DNA of 64,000 nucleotides from CAYILR01 sp964364175 (GCA_964364175.1 CAYILR010000018.1:1-64000); one strand, 5' to 3'. Shown: positions 13,985-22,291, numbered from the stretch's first letter. A program made the numbers and translations. Notes: generated by a model from the sequence alone, not told the origin.

Positions 13985-14341
13985 GTGGCCACCAACAACA
14001 CCCCGGTCTGCGTCACGATGACCACCTCCGATCGCGGCAAACAGCCGGATCTCACAGACCTCGGGGCGGCACTACGCGCCCTCAAGGTGGACCCCGCAAC
14101 CCATGTGCGCGTTCAGACGCTGGCCGCAGGCGGACACGATGTCCGGCTCCACGGCTGGATTCAGCAGTGGACGGGACTGAATTTCTGCGGGTCCTCCGCA
14201 GGCGCCACGCTGTCCGTGGATGGCGCGGAATACCTTTTCGGGTGGTTTAGAGGCGTCCGCCCGAGCGGATACGTCCGACCGCACAATACGCCGCTGGTTT
14301 TCCCCGCGGTCACACCGGCAGCTGAAAGGGCACTGACATGA
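13985..14341 (+). CDS. Hypothetical protein (118 aa)
   Basis: Start taken at GTG 13985 behind GGAGG; there is no suitable ATG. The first third has a helical segment (LTDLGAALRALKV) and the rest is Gly/Trp-rich. It overlaps the next start (ATGA-type junction at 14338). Unrecognised. Confidence 0.5.
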   Translation: MATNNTPVCVTMTTSDRGKQPDLTDLGAALRALKVDPATHVRVQTLAAGGHDVRLHGWIQQWTGLNFCGSSAGATLSVDGAEYLFGWFRGVRPSGYVRPHNTPLVFPAVTPAAERALT

Positions 14342-14811
14342 CCTCCCCACGTACCATCACCATCGACGGCCAGACCGTCGACATCTACGAGACCCAGGTC
14401 ACGCACCTCGCCACAGGCACGATCCTGTGGGCCTCCGCGTCGGGTATCATTGCCTGCCACGAGTTAAAGGGTCTGCACGCGGTCGCACGGATAGATATCC
14501 CGACCGGGGAGCTCGCATGGAGCGATGATCGATTCATGCCCAAAATGCGGATCAGGGACGCCTACCGTGCCGCCCACCTCCAGTCGATCGGATTGGAGAT
14601 GTTCGCCCTCTGTGCGAAGGCCAGGGGGATCCTCGAGCGGTGGCGGGCGGATGTATACGATACCCTCGCGGCTTCCGGGGATGGACGATGCTACCCGTGC
14701 CACTCGGAGGACATCCCCCGCGGCGCGATTGACACCTACCACCCGATCGCGTCCAGCGAGGCGTTTGAGGCGCTCGTGGCCTCGTTGCGGGAGGGCTGGA
14801 AATATGAGTGA
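14338..14811 (+). CDS. Hypothetical protein (157 aa)
   Basis: ATG overlaps the previous stop. A beta N-terminus (TITIDGQTVDIYETQVTHL) is followed by a helical domain (IRDAYRAAHLQSIGLEMFALCAKARGIL) and a CYPCHSED motif. No family recognised. Its end overlaps a tiny membrane gene. Confidence 0.55.
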   Translation: MTSPRTITIDGQTVDIYETQVTHLATGTILWASASGIIACHELKGLHAVARIDIPTGELAWSDDRFMPKMRIRDAYRAAHLQSIGLEMFALCAKARGILERWRADVYDTLAASGDGRCYPCHSEDIPRGAIDTYHPIASSEAFEALVASLREGWKYE

Positions 14812-14896
14812 GTTTTGGCGTGCGCTAGCTGCTGTGGCTGTGTTGTCGGTGATGGTTTTTGTCTTCCTCGTCACAGAAGGAGACAGTAATGACTGA
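14804..14896 (+). CDS. Tiny single-span membrane protein (30 aa)
   Basis: Starts MSEFWRALAAV and consists of one hydrophobic helix (LAAVAVLSVMVFVFLV) ending TEGDSND. It overlaps both neighbours by eight bases. The repeated pairing of such a peptide with the Xre-like paralogues (here and near 4.6-5.1 kb) suggests a conserved small module. Confidence 0.5.
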   Translation: MSEFWRALAAVAVLSVMVFVFLVTEGDSND

Positions 14897-15260
14897 ATTC
14901 GCGCGCATCCGCGCCAGCCTGGGCCTCGACCTCGAGGGGATGGCAAAGTTGCTCGGCTTCAAGGGGACCCTGCGTACACGCAGGCTCGATAATGGGCATG
15001 TCCCCGTCACGGGGAAGATCGTCCGGAAACTCCGGGCGCGCGGTGTCGATGTGTCGGTGCTCGCCCGGGAGGCCAACCGGCTCGACAACGAGAGGGCATG
15101 GCTCGGGGTGTTCGGGGACTACCGCGCCACACCAGACGCCCGGTTCGTGCTCTCATTCATTCGCCGGATCGTGGCCAAAGGAGACGCTCAACCGGAGTTG
15201 TGGCGCGCCATGCGAGTGGCGCTCGATTCCGAGATTAATCCACCGGAGGGTTCCCCATGA
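14889..15260 (+). CDS. Xre-like helix-turn-helix protein (123 aa)
   Basis: GAAGGAGACAGT precedes the ATG. Residues 4-45 look like an Xre-type domain: FARIRASLGLDLEGMAKLLG, GTLRTRRLDNG, then VTGKIVRKLRARG. The remaining 75 residues (FGDYRATPDARFVLSFIRRI) form a helical domain shared with the 108-residue paralogue at 4633. A transcriptional regulator is likely, though not a repressor of a recognised type. Confidence 0.65.
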   Translation: MTEFARIRASLGLDLEGMAKLLGFKGTLRTRRLDNGHVPVTGKIVRKLRARGVDVSVLAREANRLDNERAWLGVFGDYRATPDARFVLSFIRRIVAKGDAQPELWRAMRVALDSEINPPEGSP

Positions 15261-15487
15261 CAGAGCCATTGATAAGAGAGCCATTCATACGAGAGATGCG
15301 AGATCTCGTTTCAAAACTTGAAAGCCAGGCGGGCCGAGAACAAATGGCGTGCATGAAAATCTTGGATTTTAGCAGTGAGCGGTATATCCGCCTCTCTGAG
15401 AGGTTGACAATACTGGGAGCTGTCGCCTACGCACTAAACAGCGACACCGGCCCGCTCAAACACTTGCTGCATGTTTCTGAAAAGTAA
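15257..15487 (+). CDS. Small helical hypothetical protein (76 aa)
   Basis: ATG overlaps the previous stop. Almost entirely helical and charged (IREMRDLVSKLESQAGREQM; LSERLTILGAVAYALN), a candidate coiled-coil partner. Codons appear somewhat more AT-rich than the neighbours. Confidence 0.6.
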   Translation: MTEPLIREPFIREMRDLVSKLESQAGREQMACMKILDFSSERYIRLSERLTILGAVAYALNSDTGPLKHLLHVSEK

Positions 15488-15789
15488 TGTGCATGAGCTA
15501 CCCAGCCTTGAGTTGCACATGCCTGACTCGCCTATGCCACGGCTACCACACCAATCCGACAATCGACCTGAGAGCTCGTGAGCGCCGCTACCTGGCCGGC
15601 TATTCTACCGGGTGGGACATCTACGCGGGATCGAGGTGGGTCGGCTCAGCGTGGGCGACAGGGGAACTGCCGGCCTATCGGTGGCATGTGGACGGCGAGC
15701 ATCGAGGTGGGGCCTCTACGTTGGCGCTGGTGGCTTCATCTGTGGCGCTGGTGCTCGTTCCTGTTGACGTCGGTTCGACGATGGGGTAG
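15487..15789 (+). CDS. Hypothetical protein with possible C-terminal membrane segment (100 aa)
   Basis: Starts at the overlapping ATG (TAATG). Cys/His-rich N-terminus (CMSYPALSCTCLTRLCHGYH), then a soluble part and a hydrophobic end (LALVASSVALVLVPV). The promoter of the Rep gene lies inside its 3' end, so the two are regulated separately. Confidence 0.45.
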   Translation: MCMSYPALSCTCLTRLCHGYHTNPTIDLRARERRYLAGYSTGWDIYAGSRWVGSAWATGELPAYRWHVDGEHRGGASTLALVASSVALVLVPVDVGSTMG

Positions 15790-15792
15790 GGT
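15764..15792 (+). promoter_or_regulatory. Promoter of the Rep gene
   Basis: TTGACG (15764-15769), 17 bases, TAGGGT (15787-15792), 18 bases upstream of ATG 15810. No clear ribosome site follows. Confidence 0.55.
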
Positions 15793-15809
15793 TTGGACAT
15801 CCCCGCCCG

Positions 15810-17855
15810 ATGAGTTGGGGAGGGAAGAAACACGAACCCCCGATTCTACACGCCGCCAAGCAACAGAATCGGGGGTCCCAAGAGGCAACGAACTTGGAAA
15901 ACCTTACCTTATCATCCCCCCCGAATCAAGCGAAATTCAACGCGCCACAACACGACGCTGCTCAATTTCTTCTCTCACACCTTCCGCACATGCCCGTCTG
16001 CGGCTTCGGAAAGAGCGATCACCAGGTCTTGCCCCTGTCTCAGGCGATCGAGATGCCGTACATCCAGATTGGCAACAGGGTCAGAGTAGCGGGTAAAGGG
16101 CAGCGCAGACTACCCGCTCTCATCCTGGACGTCGACACCGTCAGGTATACCCGGGACGATCTCGACGATCTGAACATTCCACAGCCTGACGTGATTGTCA
16201 GAAATCCGCTCAAGCCTGCCAGCGCTCACTACGTGTGGTTTTTCCCTGACATCTATCTGCCAGACGGCGCGAAAGTGCGGACCTGGGCAAAAGGCATGCA
16301 CCGGGAAGCCTGGGAGCTCTTTCTTGAGCTCGAGCGCTGGCTCGTGGCCGTGATGGGCGCAGACAAGTCGCTACGGGCGCTGAAGACGAAAAATCCGTTG
16401 CACCCAGACCACAAAGCGGACTGGCGGATCGGGCCGGTTCGAGAACTCTCAGAGCTCGTGCAATGGATCCGATGGGAGCTGGTCAAGCCCATCGATCGTG
16501 AGACACTGCCGACCCATGCGCACCAGGGGCGTAACGACCGGCTCTATAGCCAGGCGCTCAGGCTCGCGAGTAATGAGGCGGCCGGCGGCCAGTGCGAAGA
16601 CCTGGAAGCCCTCATCGAGTTTCTGACCGATCACATGGCAGGGCTCAACCCTGACGGACTGCCCGTCAACGAGGTGCTGGCCACGCTGAAGAGCGCAGCC
16701 ATGACGGCATGGGACCGACGCGGGACATGGAAGCCCGGCGCCTACAGAGAGACCCATGAGCCATGCAGCCCAGAGGAGACCCGGAAGCGCAGACAGGCCA
16801 GCGCGGCGAGCACGAATTCAAAGCGGCGGTCTGAGACGATCAGGAGACTGGTCAGCGCTGGGGTTGAGTTGCTGGAAACAGGGGCACGATTGTGTAAGCG
16901 CGAGGTGGCCAGGCTGGCAAGAGCTGGCATCAACACCGTTCGGCGGCACTGGGCAGCACTGATGGACGCCATAGGGGGGGATCCGCACGGTCTCACGCGA
17001 ATGCAGGATCTGCAGGCTTCCAGGGACATGGCCATGAGCAACCCGCCTGAATACGCTTCCGCTGCTGGCTCCTCGTGTGCGCCCTCGTCTCCGTTCCCTG
17101 TCCTGACTCCTTCATCTACCTCATCCCTGCCCGTGCCATTCCTTTCTAACCCGATAACAAAATTTTGCCCCGAACAGCGCTCAACCGTTGAAAGGCCATC
17201 GAATGCAGACCGAACTCCTTGCATTACAGCCGAAAAAACGTGCAAAATCGAAGACTCCGGCTATAAAGCGGCTATCAAAAATCAAAATCCGCGAGGCACC
17301 GCTATACACCCCTCCGGATCTGCTGGAAGCAGTGACGAAGTGGGCGGCGAACTGCGGGCCGGGTGCCCTGGCTGCTGTGCTGCACAGACCTGTGATGGCG
17401 ACGATGGAATTTTTACACAGCGGTCGTCGCTGGCCTGGCTACACGTCACCGACGTTGATTCGTGCATCGTTGGACCGGCTGTGGATAGGCTACGAGTCCA
17501 CCCGTGGGTATTTCGGAGAGGACGCTCGTTCCGGGGAACGAGAACTTCCAACGTATGGTCTGGCCACCGTGCAATGGTCCGGGCCATGGGAGCAGGTCAG
17601 TATCCAGGCATGCTACGCTCACACGCACGTCATCGGCGCAGCTCTGCGAGACGGGGTGATGTTGGTTTACGACGTGAACGCAGGATCTGCGGGAGGCTGG
17701 ATCCCTTGGCGGGACTGGTGCGCGCTGGCTACGGAAATTCAGGGGGCAATTCCCGGAGCAACGGGCTTTTGGATTCGATGGGCGATCGAGATAGGAACGT
17801 GACAAACAGAGAACGACCTGCGCTCAAGACTCGAGGCGAAGACCCGGCAATATGA
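15810..17855 (+). CDS. ColE2-like replication initiator/primase (Rep) with an overprinted C-terminal extension
   Basis: The first ~370 residues match plasmid ColE2-type Rep proteins (replicase family plus PriCT domain): a YIQ strand, LILDVD catalytic-like core at about 103, NPLKPASAHYVWFF, KNPLHPD at about 193 (the family KNPxHP motif) and HQGRNDRLYSQALRLA in the PriCT part. A helix-turn-helix-like segment (REVARLARAGINTVRRHW) follows, as in the DNA-binding end of the family. From about residue 430 the sequence becomes low-complexity and then Arg-rich, and this frame has no stop for 650 more bases while the 199-residue gene at 17203 is read in another frame. A lost stop by frameshift is the likelier explanation. 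Rep makes the primer at its own origin. Confidence 0.75.
   Translation: MSWGGKKHEPPILHAAKQQNRGSQEATNLENLTLSSPPNQAKFNAPQHDAAQFLLSHLPHMPVCGFGKSDHQVLPLSQAIEMPYIQIGNRVRVAGKGQRRLPALILDVDTVRYTRDDLDDLNIPQPDVIVRNPLKPASAHYVWFFPDIYLPDGAKVRTWAKGMHREAWELFLELERWLVAVMGADKSLRALKTKNPLHPDHKADWRIGPVRELSELVQWIRWELVKPIDRETLPTHAHQGRNDRLYSQALRLASNEAAGGQCEDLEALIEFLTDHMAGLNPDGLPVNEVLATLKSAAMTAWDRRGTWKPGAYRETHEPCSPEETRKRRQASAASTNSKRRSETIRRLVSAGVELLETGARLCKREVARLARAGINTVRRHWAALMDAIGGDPHGLTRMQDLQASRDMAMSNPPEYASAAGSSCAPSSPFPVLTPSSTSSLPVPFLSNPITKFCPEQRSTVERPSNADRTPCITAEKTCKIEDSGYKAAIKNQNPRGTAIHPSGSAGSSDEVGGELRAGCPGCCAAQTCDGDDGIFTQRSSLAWLHVTDVDSCIVGPAVDRLRVHPWVFRRGRSFRGTRTSNVWSGHRAMVRAMGAGQYPGMLRSHARHRRSSARRGDVGLRRERRICGRLDPLAGLVRAGYGNSGGNSRSNGLLDSMGDRDRNVTNRERPALKTRGEDPAI
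15836..15876 (+). promoter_or_regulatory. Perfect 12-bp inverted repeat at the start of the Rep gene
   Basis: ACCCCCGATTCT (15836-15847) and AGAATCGGGGGT (15865-15876) with a 17-base loop, nine codons into the reading frame. It could be an RNA hairpin controlling Rep translation (copy control, as in plasmids) or a Rep binding site. It suggests the true start may lie downstream. Confidence 0.55.
17203..17802 (+). CDS. Papain-like-fold protein with a CGP motif (199 aa)
   Basis: The ATG follows AAAGG. After a basic N-terminus comes AANCGPGALAAVL at about residue 51, the usual cysteine-helix start of C39/papain-like peptidases, and later YAHTHVIGAAL with a His and VYDVNAGSAGGWIPW, where an Asp/Asn would complete the triad. 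Such proteins recur in phages with Rep-type initiators but the substrate is unknown. The long overlap with the Rep frame is discussed under that gene. A catalytic role is inferred from motif order. Confidence 0.6.
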   Translation: MQTELLALQPKKRAKSKTPAIKRLSKIKIREAPLYTPPDLLEAVTKWAANCGPGALAAVLHRPVMATMEFLHSGRRWPGYTSPTLIRASLDRLWIGYESTRGYFGEDARSGERELPTYGLATVQWSGPWEQVSIQACYAHTHVIGAALRDGVMLVYDVNAGSAGGWIPWRDWCALATEIQGAIPGATGFWIRWAIEIGT

Positions 17856-17981
17856 TGCAGCGCTGGTTTCGCCTTCCACATTCCGCCCGGTTTCGTGCCA
17901 GGTGAACGTAACAACATCAACGTGTTGCGCGGGAATTTCGCCCGGTTTTGGGAACGGTGAGAGTGACCGCAACATTTAATC

Positions 17982-18010
17982 TTGACACCAGCAACCGGAT
18001 TAGACATGAT
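17982..18010 (+). promoter_or_regulatory. Promoter of the RNA ligase gene
   Basis: TTGACA (17982-17987), 17 bases, CATGAT (18005-18010). The -35 region TTGACACC is shared with the promoter at 60052. The 180 bases before it (from 17803) hold no gene that I can support. Confidence 0.65.
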
Positions 18011-18029
18011 GGGCAGACGGAGGTGAGAG

Positions 18030-18080
18030 ATGAATAAACTACTCGATCTTATGGAGACACTATGTACAAGGCAGTGGTAG
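18030..18080 (+). CDS. Short leader peptide ahead of the RNA ligase (16 aa)
   Basis: GGAGGTGAGAG precedes ATG 18030, a far better ribosome site than that of the ligase. The peptide MNKLLDLMETLCTRQW ends at TAG 18078-18080, 19 bases inside the ligase gene. This arrangement would couple ligase translation to the leader. Function as a peptide is doubtful. Confidence 0.4.
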   Translation: MNKLLDLMETLCTRQW

Positions 18081-19327
18081 CACGGATCCACACCCGCCCG
18101 TTGCCGGGCTCAAACTACATCGTTCTGGGCTCATGCCGTGGGTACCAGGTCATCGTTAACGCATTGACTGAGGACGGTCAGATAGGCGTGTTTTTCGAGC
18201 AGGGCGGCCAATTGTCGGAGGAATTCACCACGGTAAACGACCTTGTGCGCCGCAAGGATGCAGAAGGGAAACCGGCTGGTGGGTTCTTTGATGACAACCG
18301 CCGTGTGAAGGCGCTGAAGCTTCGCGGCGCCCGTTCCGATGGCTTCTGGTGCCCACTCGAACACCTGGGGTATACCGGTGCAGACTTGAGCGCGATGAAG
18401 GAAGGGGACACCTTCGACGCGCTGGCAGGTCATACGATCTGCCAGAAGTACGTGACGCCTGCGACAGAGCGCCTGCAACGAGCTCGAGGTGGTAGGGAAG
18501 CCGGGAAAGGGCGTCAAGTGCAGATGTTCGCGCGCCACGTCGAAACCGAGTCGTTGCGCCGCTCTATCGGAATGGTCCCGCTTGGTGCCATCCTCCACAT
18601 CAGCCGGAAGCTTCACGGAACGAGTTTCCGTTATGGGCATGTGAAAGAAATCGTTCCGCTTACCGGCTGGCGGCGACTACTGGCGAGACTCTTGAATCGT
18701 CCGCTCGAAGTCGAGCAATGGACGCACATCAATGGGAGCCGTAACGTGGTTCTGGACGAAGGCAAGGGCGACGCCTACAGGCATACAGCCACGTCTGGGA
18801 TCCTTCTTCGGCGCGGGGAAGTCATCTATGGCGAGTTGGTGGGATTTGAGCCTGCAGGCGCTCCGATTATGAGCCGGCAGGCAACGGGTGGTCTGAAAGA
18901 CAAGGCTATCATCCGACAGTTCGGCGAAATGATGACCTTTGCCTACGGACAGGCCCCAGGGACCTATGCGGTTTACGTTTACCGGATCGTCCAGCATTCC
19001 GAGTGCGGACACCCGGTCGAGTTGTCGTGGCATCAGGTTGTGGCGCGTTGTCGCGCGCTCGGGTTGAAGCCAATTCCGCATGTCGAAACGATCGTCTATG
19101 ACGGGAACCAAGATGCTCTTCGTCAGTGCGTGATGGCGATGGTCGACGGCGAATCGGGCTGGCGTCCGTCTGTGCTCGATCCGACGCACATTGAGGAGGG
19201 CGTTGTGGTTCGGTGGGAGCACGATAGCGGCGTTGGATGGCTCAAAGAGAAGAGCTACACATTTGGCGTGCTCGAGGGCTACCTCAAGGAGCGCGATGAT
19301 TATGTGGACGCTGAGGAGGTTGCATAA
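18062..19327 (+). CDS. RNA ligase, DRB0094/Rnl2-like family
   Basis: A 421-residue ATP-dependent ligase. The adenylation site is SRKLHGTSFRYG at about residue 179 (KxxG motif I, the Lys carries AMP). Motif IV is EEGVVVRW at about residue 386 and motif V is WLKEKSYTF at about 400. The N-terminal 150 residues, with a GYQVIVNAL start and a GFFDDNRRVKALKLRG loop, fit the OB-fold-containing DRB0094 type. In phages such ligases repair RNA cut by host anticodon nucleases or seal other RNA nicks. It is transcribed from its own promoter. Confidence 0.85.
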   Translation: MYKAVVARIHTRPLPGSNYIVLGSCRGYQVIVNALTEDGQIGVFFEQGGQLSEEFTTVNDLVRRKDAEGKPAGGFFDDNRRVKALKLRGARSDGFWCPLEHLGYTGADLSAMKEGDTFDALAGHTICQKYVTPATERLQRARGGREAGKGRQVQMFARHVETESLRRSIGMVPLGAILHISRKLHGTSFRYGHVKEIVPLTGWRRLLARLLNRPLEVEQWTHINGSRNVVLDEGKGDAYRHTATSGILLRRGEVIYGELVGFEPAGAPIMSRQATGGLKDKAIIRQFGEMMTFAYGQAPGTYAVYVYRIVQHSECGHPVELSWHQVVARCRALGLKPIPHVETIVYDGNQDALRQCVMAMVDGESGWRPSVLDPTHIEEGVVVRWEHDSGVGWLKEKSYTFGVLEGYLKERDDYVDAEEVA

Positions 19328-19336
19328 GCGGCATTG

Positions 19337-19383
19337 TTGACGCCTCGCCCCGGCCCGTCTATACTCCGGTGTAAATACCGGAG
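19337..19383 (+). promoter_or_regulatory. Portal promoter with palindrome overlapping the ribosome site
   Basis: TTGACG (19337-19342), 17 bases, TATACT (19360-19365). The palindrome CTCCGGT-GTAAAT-ACCGGAG (19364-19383) starts at the -10 box and includes most of the GGAGG ribosome site. It could be an operator or an RNA switch. An RHH-type regulator might bind it; the portal itself begins with an RHH-like segment. Confidence 0.65.
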
Positions 19384-19388
19384 GTTAT

Positions 19389-21824
19389 ATGCGTACCATG
19401 AGCTCGTTCAAACTCACCGCCGACACTCGCAAGCGCCTCACAGCCCTTGCCGAAAAGACCGGCCAGTCAATGACCGCCGTGCTCGAGTCCAGCATCGCAG
19501 CCGTGGACCTAGGGACGCTTCAGAATCCGCCTCAACAGCCAGCCTATCGTGAGCGTGAGCCCGAAGCGCACGACATGCCCCAGCTCGTCCAGCAGTGGCA
19601 CAACCCGTTTCGGTCGTGGGATCCCGGGTCGTTACTCAACGCGAAATCCCAGGCTGACAACGGGAGCATGCAACTGGCGTGGGACCTCTGCGAGAGCATG
19701 CTCGCTGACACGACCGTGGCCGGCGGTATCCAACTCCGCGTCAACGGGCTTGCTGGGCTTCCGGTCCGGTTTACGGGCGGCAACGAGGACGTGCTCGAGG
19801 CCGTATCGACAGACTTCTTTGCGATGGAGACGGCGGGCGAGGCGTCCTTCCGACGGGTAGCCGGTCTGCTGCTCAACATCGTGCCCTGCTACGTTCGGGA
19901 GCTCCTGGACATCGACGGCCGGCTTGTGCCCAGGCTCGAGCCGTGGAACCCGCGGTGGCTTCGCTGGCGCTGGCAGCCGGGCGGCTACGAGTGGTTCATC
20001 CAGACTGCGGACGCGGAGATCCGGCTTGCTGACCAGCCGGGACGGTGGTTCCTCTACTGTCCGCTCGGCTTCGCTGGCGGCCGGCCGTGGGTCAACGGAC
20101 TCTGGTATTCGCTCTGCACCTGGTGGCTGGCGAAAAGCTACGCCATCGCCGACCTTGCCGCGTTCGGGCAGAGCCACGCTACCCCAAAATGGTTTCTGAG
20201 CCAGATCGAAGGGACGATTGCACCGGGGACGGAAAAGGAGGCGGAAAAGCGGAAGGCGATCAGCTACTTGTCGCGGCTCCCTGAACGGCCCGGCATGTAT
20301 GTGCCGTTCGGCTTCAAGGTCACTCAGGAAGAGACCACATCGACGGCGTGGCAGTCCCTTACGGCTCAGATCGATCTCGCTGACAAAGCGATGACGAGAG
20401 ACATCCTCGGGAGCGATGCCGGGACGAACGCCAACACGACCTATGCCAGCGCTCACACCGGGGACGCAGTCCGATGGGACCTGACGATCTCCGATGCTGA
20501 CGCTGAAACCTCGTGGTGGCATGACGGGCCCGGGACGCTGTGGCATGCGCTGAATTTCCGGGGCAGGAAGCAACTTCAGGCGTTCGGTGGTGTGCTTGAC
20601 CTGCAGCAGGACCACCGCGGACATTGGGCGCTGTCGAGGGCTGACGAACGCCCGGTCTCGCTCATGCTGTCGGAAGAGGGCAACCGGCGACACCTCCGGT
20701 TCCTGTCGGGCGTTGACAACCGCGTCCGTTCGGGCGACGAAGTCCCCTGGCCTACGCGAGATGCGACCCCATCGGAAGATCTGGCCAAGGTCGCAGAGAC
20801 GCAGGGCAAGGCGGCAACGGCGCTGGTGCAACTCACGACGGCAGCGGCGGCCGATCCGAACGTGGCGGCGGCACTGGCGAAGATCGACATCGAGCGCTAC
20901 ATTGGACGCTACTTCCCGATGAAGGGCGAGGAAGAGAGCGGGGTGCAACTGGAGATGGAAGACGGGACGATCTTGGAGCTCAAGGGCAAGACCGGATCGG
21001 GATGGATCACGATCAACGGAACCCATGTGCATGCTACACCGGGTAAGAAGGTGGATTTCAAGGGGCTGAGGGCGACGGCAGGGGGGCAGAAATCTGGTAG
21101 TGGATCCTTGCTCGGAGATGCCGGTCGCGCGGCGACTAAGCCGAAGACGATTGATCCAGCAACTGTCACTGCAGACAGCGGCTATGCCGCCTACGCAAAG
21201 GGCATGAAAGCGCGCGGGAGAAAGCCAAAAGGCGAGGCGGAACACCGCGCGGAGCTTGTCAAGAGTCACCTTGGCCAGGACATGAGCAACGAGCAGATCG
21301 CGGGATTGGTCGGAGTGCACGGCGCGAACAACTACAAGGTCGATATCCGTGGCGATGCGGTTCAGGTCTCGATCGATCATCCTGAATTCACAATGAAGCG
21401 CACGTTCACCAGGGACGAAGACGGTAAGACCGTGTGTAACAATGATTTTTTAGAGGTAAAAGGCGAGCAGGGCAAGGGGCTCGGTTCCAAGGTCTTCGGC
21501 GAACAGGTTGAATCGTTGAGGCAGAACGGTATTGATAGGATGACTACCCATGCAGCGCGCGAAACGACGACAGAGGGGAAGCAATACAATGGGTATTATA
21601 CCTGGCCACGATTGGGCTACAATGGCGCGATCCCTGCGGATCTCCAAGCAGATCTGCCCAAAGGATTAAAGGGTTCCAAGGATTTACACGATCTAATGAA
21701 AACGAAGTCGGGCCGCGACTGGTGGAAACAGCATGGGACTGATGTTGACGTGCATTTCGATCTTTCGAAGGATTCCGCAAGCTCTAAGATCTTTGACGCC
21801 TACCGGGCAGAGAAGGGGAAATAA
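19389..21824 (+). CDS. Portal protein (Mu gp29-like, DUF935) with N-terminal RHH-like and C-terminal GNAT-like extensions
   Basis: An 811-residue protein, about 300 longer than a normal DUF935 portal. Residues 4-40 (SFKLTADTRKRLTALAEKTG, then QSMTAVLESSIAAV) look like an Arc/CopG ribbon-helix-helix. The portal core (about 60-430) has SMLADTTVAGGIQLRVNGL, PWNPRWLRWRW, PLGFAGGRPWVNGLW, and TNANTTYASAHT. The C-terminal part includes GSGWITINGTHVHA (about 537) and a region with EQGKGLGSKVFGEQVESLR, IDRMTTHAARET and GYYTWPRLGYNG, a GNAT-acetyltransferase-like pattern also seen at the ends of other phage head proteins. The following gene resembles the normal portal tail. The portal forms the DNA entry ring at one head vertex. 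Confidence 0.8.
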   Translation: MRTMSSFKLTADTRKRLTALAEKTGQSMTAVLESSIAAVDLGTLQNPPQQPAYREREPEAHDMPQLVQQWHNPFRSWDPGSLLNAKSQADNGSMQLAWDLCESMLADTTVAGGIQLRVNGLAGLPVRFTGGNEDVLEAVSTDFFAMETAGEASFRRVAGLLLNIVPCYVRELLDIDGRLVPRLEPWNPRWLRWRWQPGGYEWFIQTADAEIRLADQPGRWFLYCPLGFAGGRPWVNGLWYSLCTWWLAKSYAIADLAAFGQSHATPKWFLSQIEGTIAPGTEKEAEKRKAISYLSRLPERPGMYVPFGFKVTQEETTSTAWQSLTAQIDLADKAMTRDILGSDAGTNANTTYASAHTGDAVRWDLTISDADAETSWWHDGPGTLWHALNFRGRKQLQAFGGVLDLQQDHRGHWALSRADERPVSLMLSEEGNRRHLRFLSGVDNRVRSGDEVPWPTRDATPSEDLAKVAETQGKAATALVQLTTAAAADPNVAAALAKIDIERYIGRYFPMKGEEESGVQLEMEDGTILELKGKTGSGWITINGTHVHATPGKKVDFKGLRATAGGQKSGSGSLLGDAGRAATKPKTIDPATVTADSGYAAYAKGMKARGRKPKGEAEHRAELVKSHLGQDMSNEQIAGLVGVHGANNYKVDIRGDAVQVSIDHPEFTMKRTFTRDEDGKTVCNNDFLEVKGEQGKGLGSKVFGEQVESLRQNGIDRMTTHAARETTTEGKQYNGYYTWPRLGYNGAIPADLQADLPKGLKGSKDLHDLMKTKSGRDWWKQHGTDVDVHFDLSKDSASSKIFDAYRAEKGK

Positions 21825-22216
21825 TGCAGGAAGAAATCGAACTGACAGAAGACGACGATGCGATTCTTGACCGCGTTTGGGGAATCGTGGAAGAGCGGGA
21901 AAACCAGGACAACGGCCCCACCCTCCTTCTCCAGCCCCCCCGCAACCTCCGCGCACCCCTTCACGCCGGTCTCGAAGTCGTGGATGACACCGTTTCCGAG
22001 CTCCAGAAGGCAACACCCGATGCCATGGGCGACATCACGGGGCAGGTCCTGCGGGTGCTTTCCGACGCTCGAGACTACCCCGACGCGCGGCAACGGCTGG
22101 CGGTTGCGTTCCCGGATCTGGATCGGTCCGCACTCCGGAACATGCTGACCGGGGCGATGCTGGTGAACCAGGCGGCTGGGATGGTGACGGTTCAGCGGGA
22201 GGTGGAGGGGGAGTGA
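21824..22216 (+). CDS. Portal C-terminal-region-like protein (130 aa)
   Basis: Overlaps the portal stop (ATAATG). The segment MGDITGQVLRVLSDARDY and FPDLDRSALRNMLTGAMLVNQAAG follow the helix pattern found at the ends of Mu-type portals (pairs of helices with a FPDLDD-like turn). The portal tail seems to be encoded separately here, perhaps because the GNAT-like domain was inserted before it. An independent head-completion role is also possible. Confidence 0.6.
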   Translation: MQEEIELTEDDDAILDRVWGIVEERENQDNGPTLLLQPPRNLRAPLHAGLEVVDDTVSELQKATPDAMGDITGQVLRVLSDARDYPDARQRLAVAFPDLDRSALRNMLTGAMLVNQAAGMVTVQREVEGE

Positions 22217-22230
22217 CCGCCTGCCCGCTT

Positions 22231-22265
22231 TAAGTGTTGCGCTCCGTCCCATCCCGCGCTATAGT
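22231..22265 (+). promoter_or_regulatory. TAAGTGTTGCGC-type promoter, copy 1
   Basis: TAAGTG, TTGCGC (22237-22242), 17 bases, TATAGT (22260-22265). First of four promoters with the same 12-mer; serves the gene at 22292. Confidence 0.7.
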
Positions 22266-22291
22266 TCCTCCATGCGAACCGTGGAGACACC

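Noticed and set aside
19632..21380. Very long minus-strand open frame antisense to the portal gene
   Set aside because: High G+C coding DNA often leaves the opposite strand open. The translation is Arg/Pro/Leu-rich with no domain, no ribosome site and no promoter.
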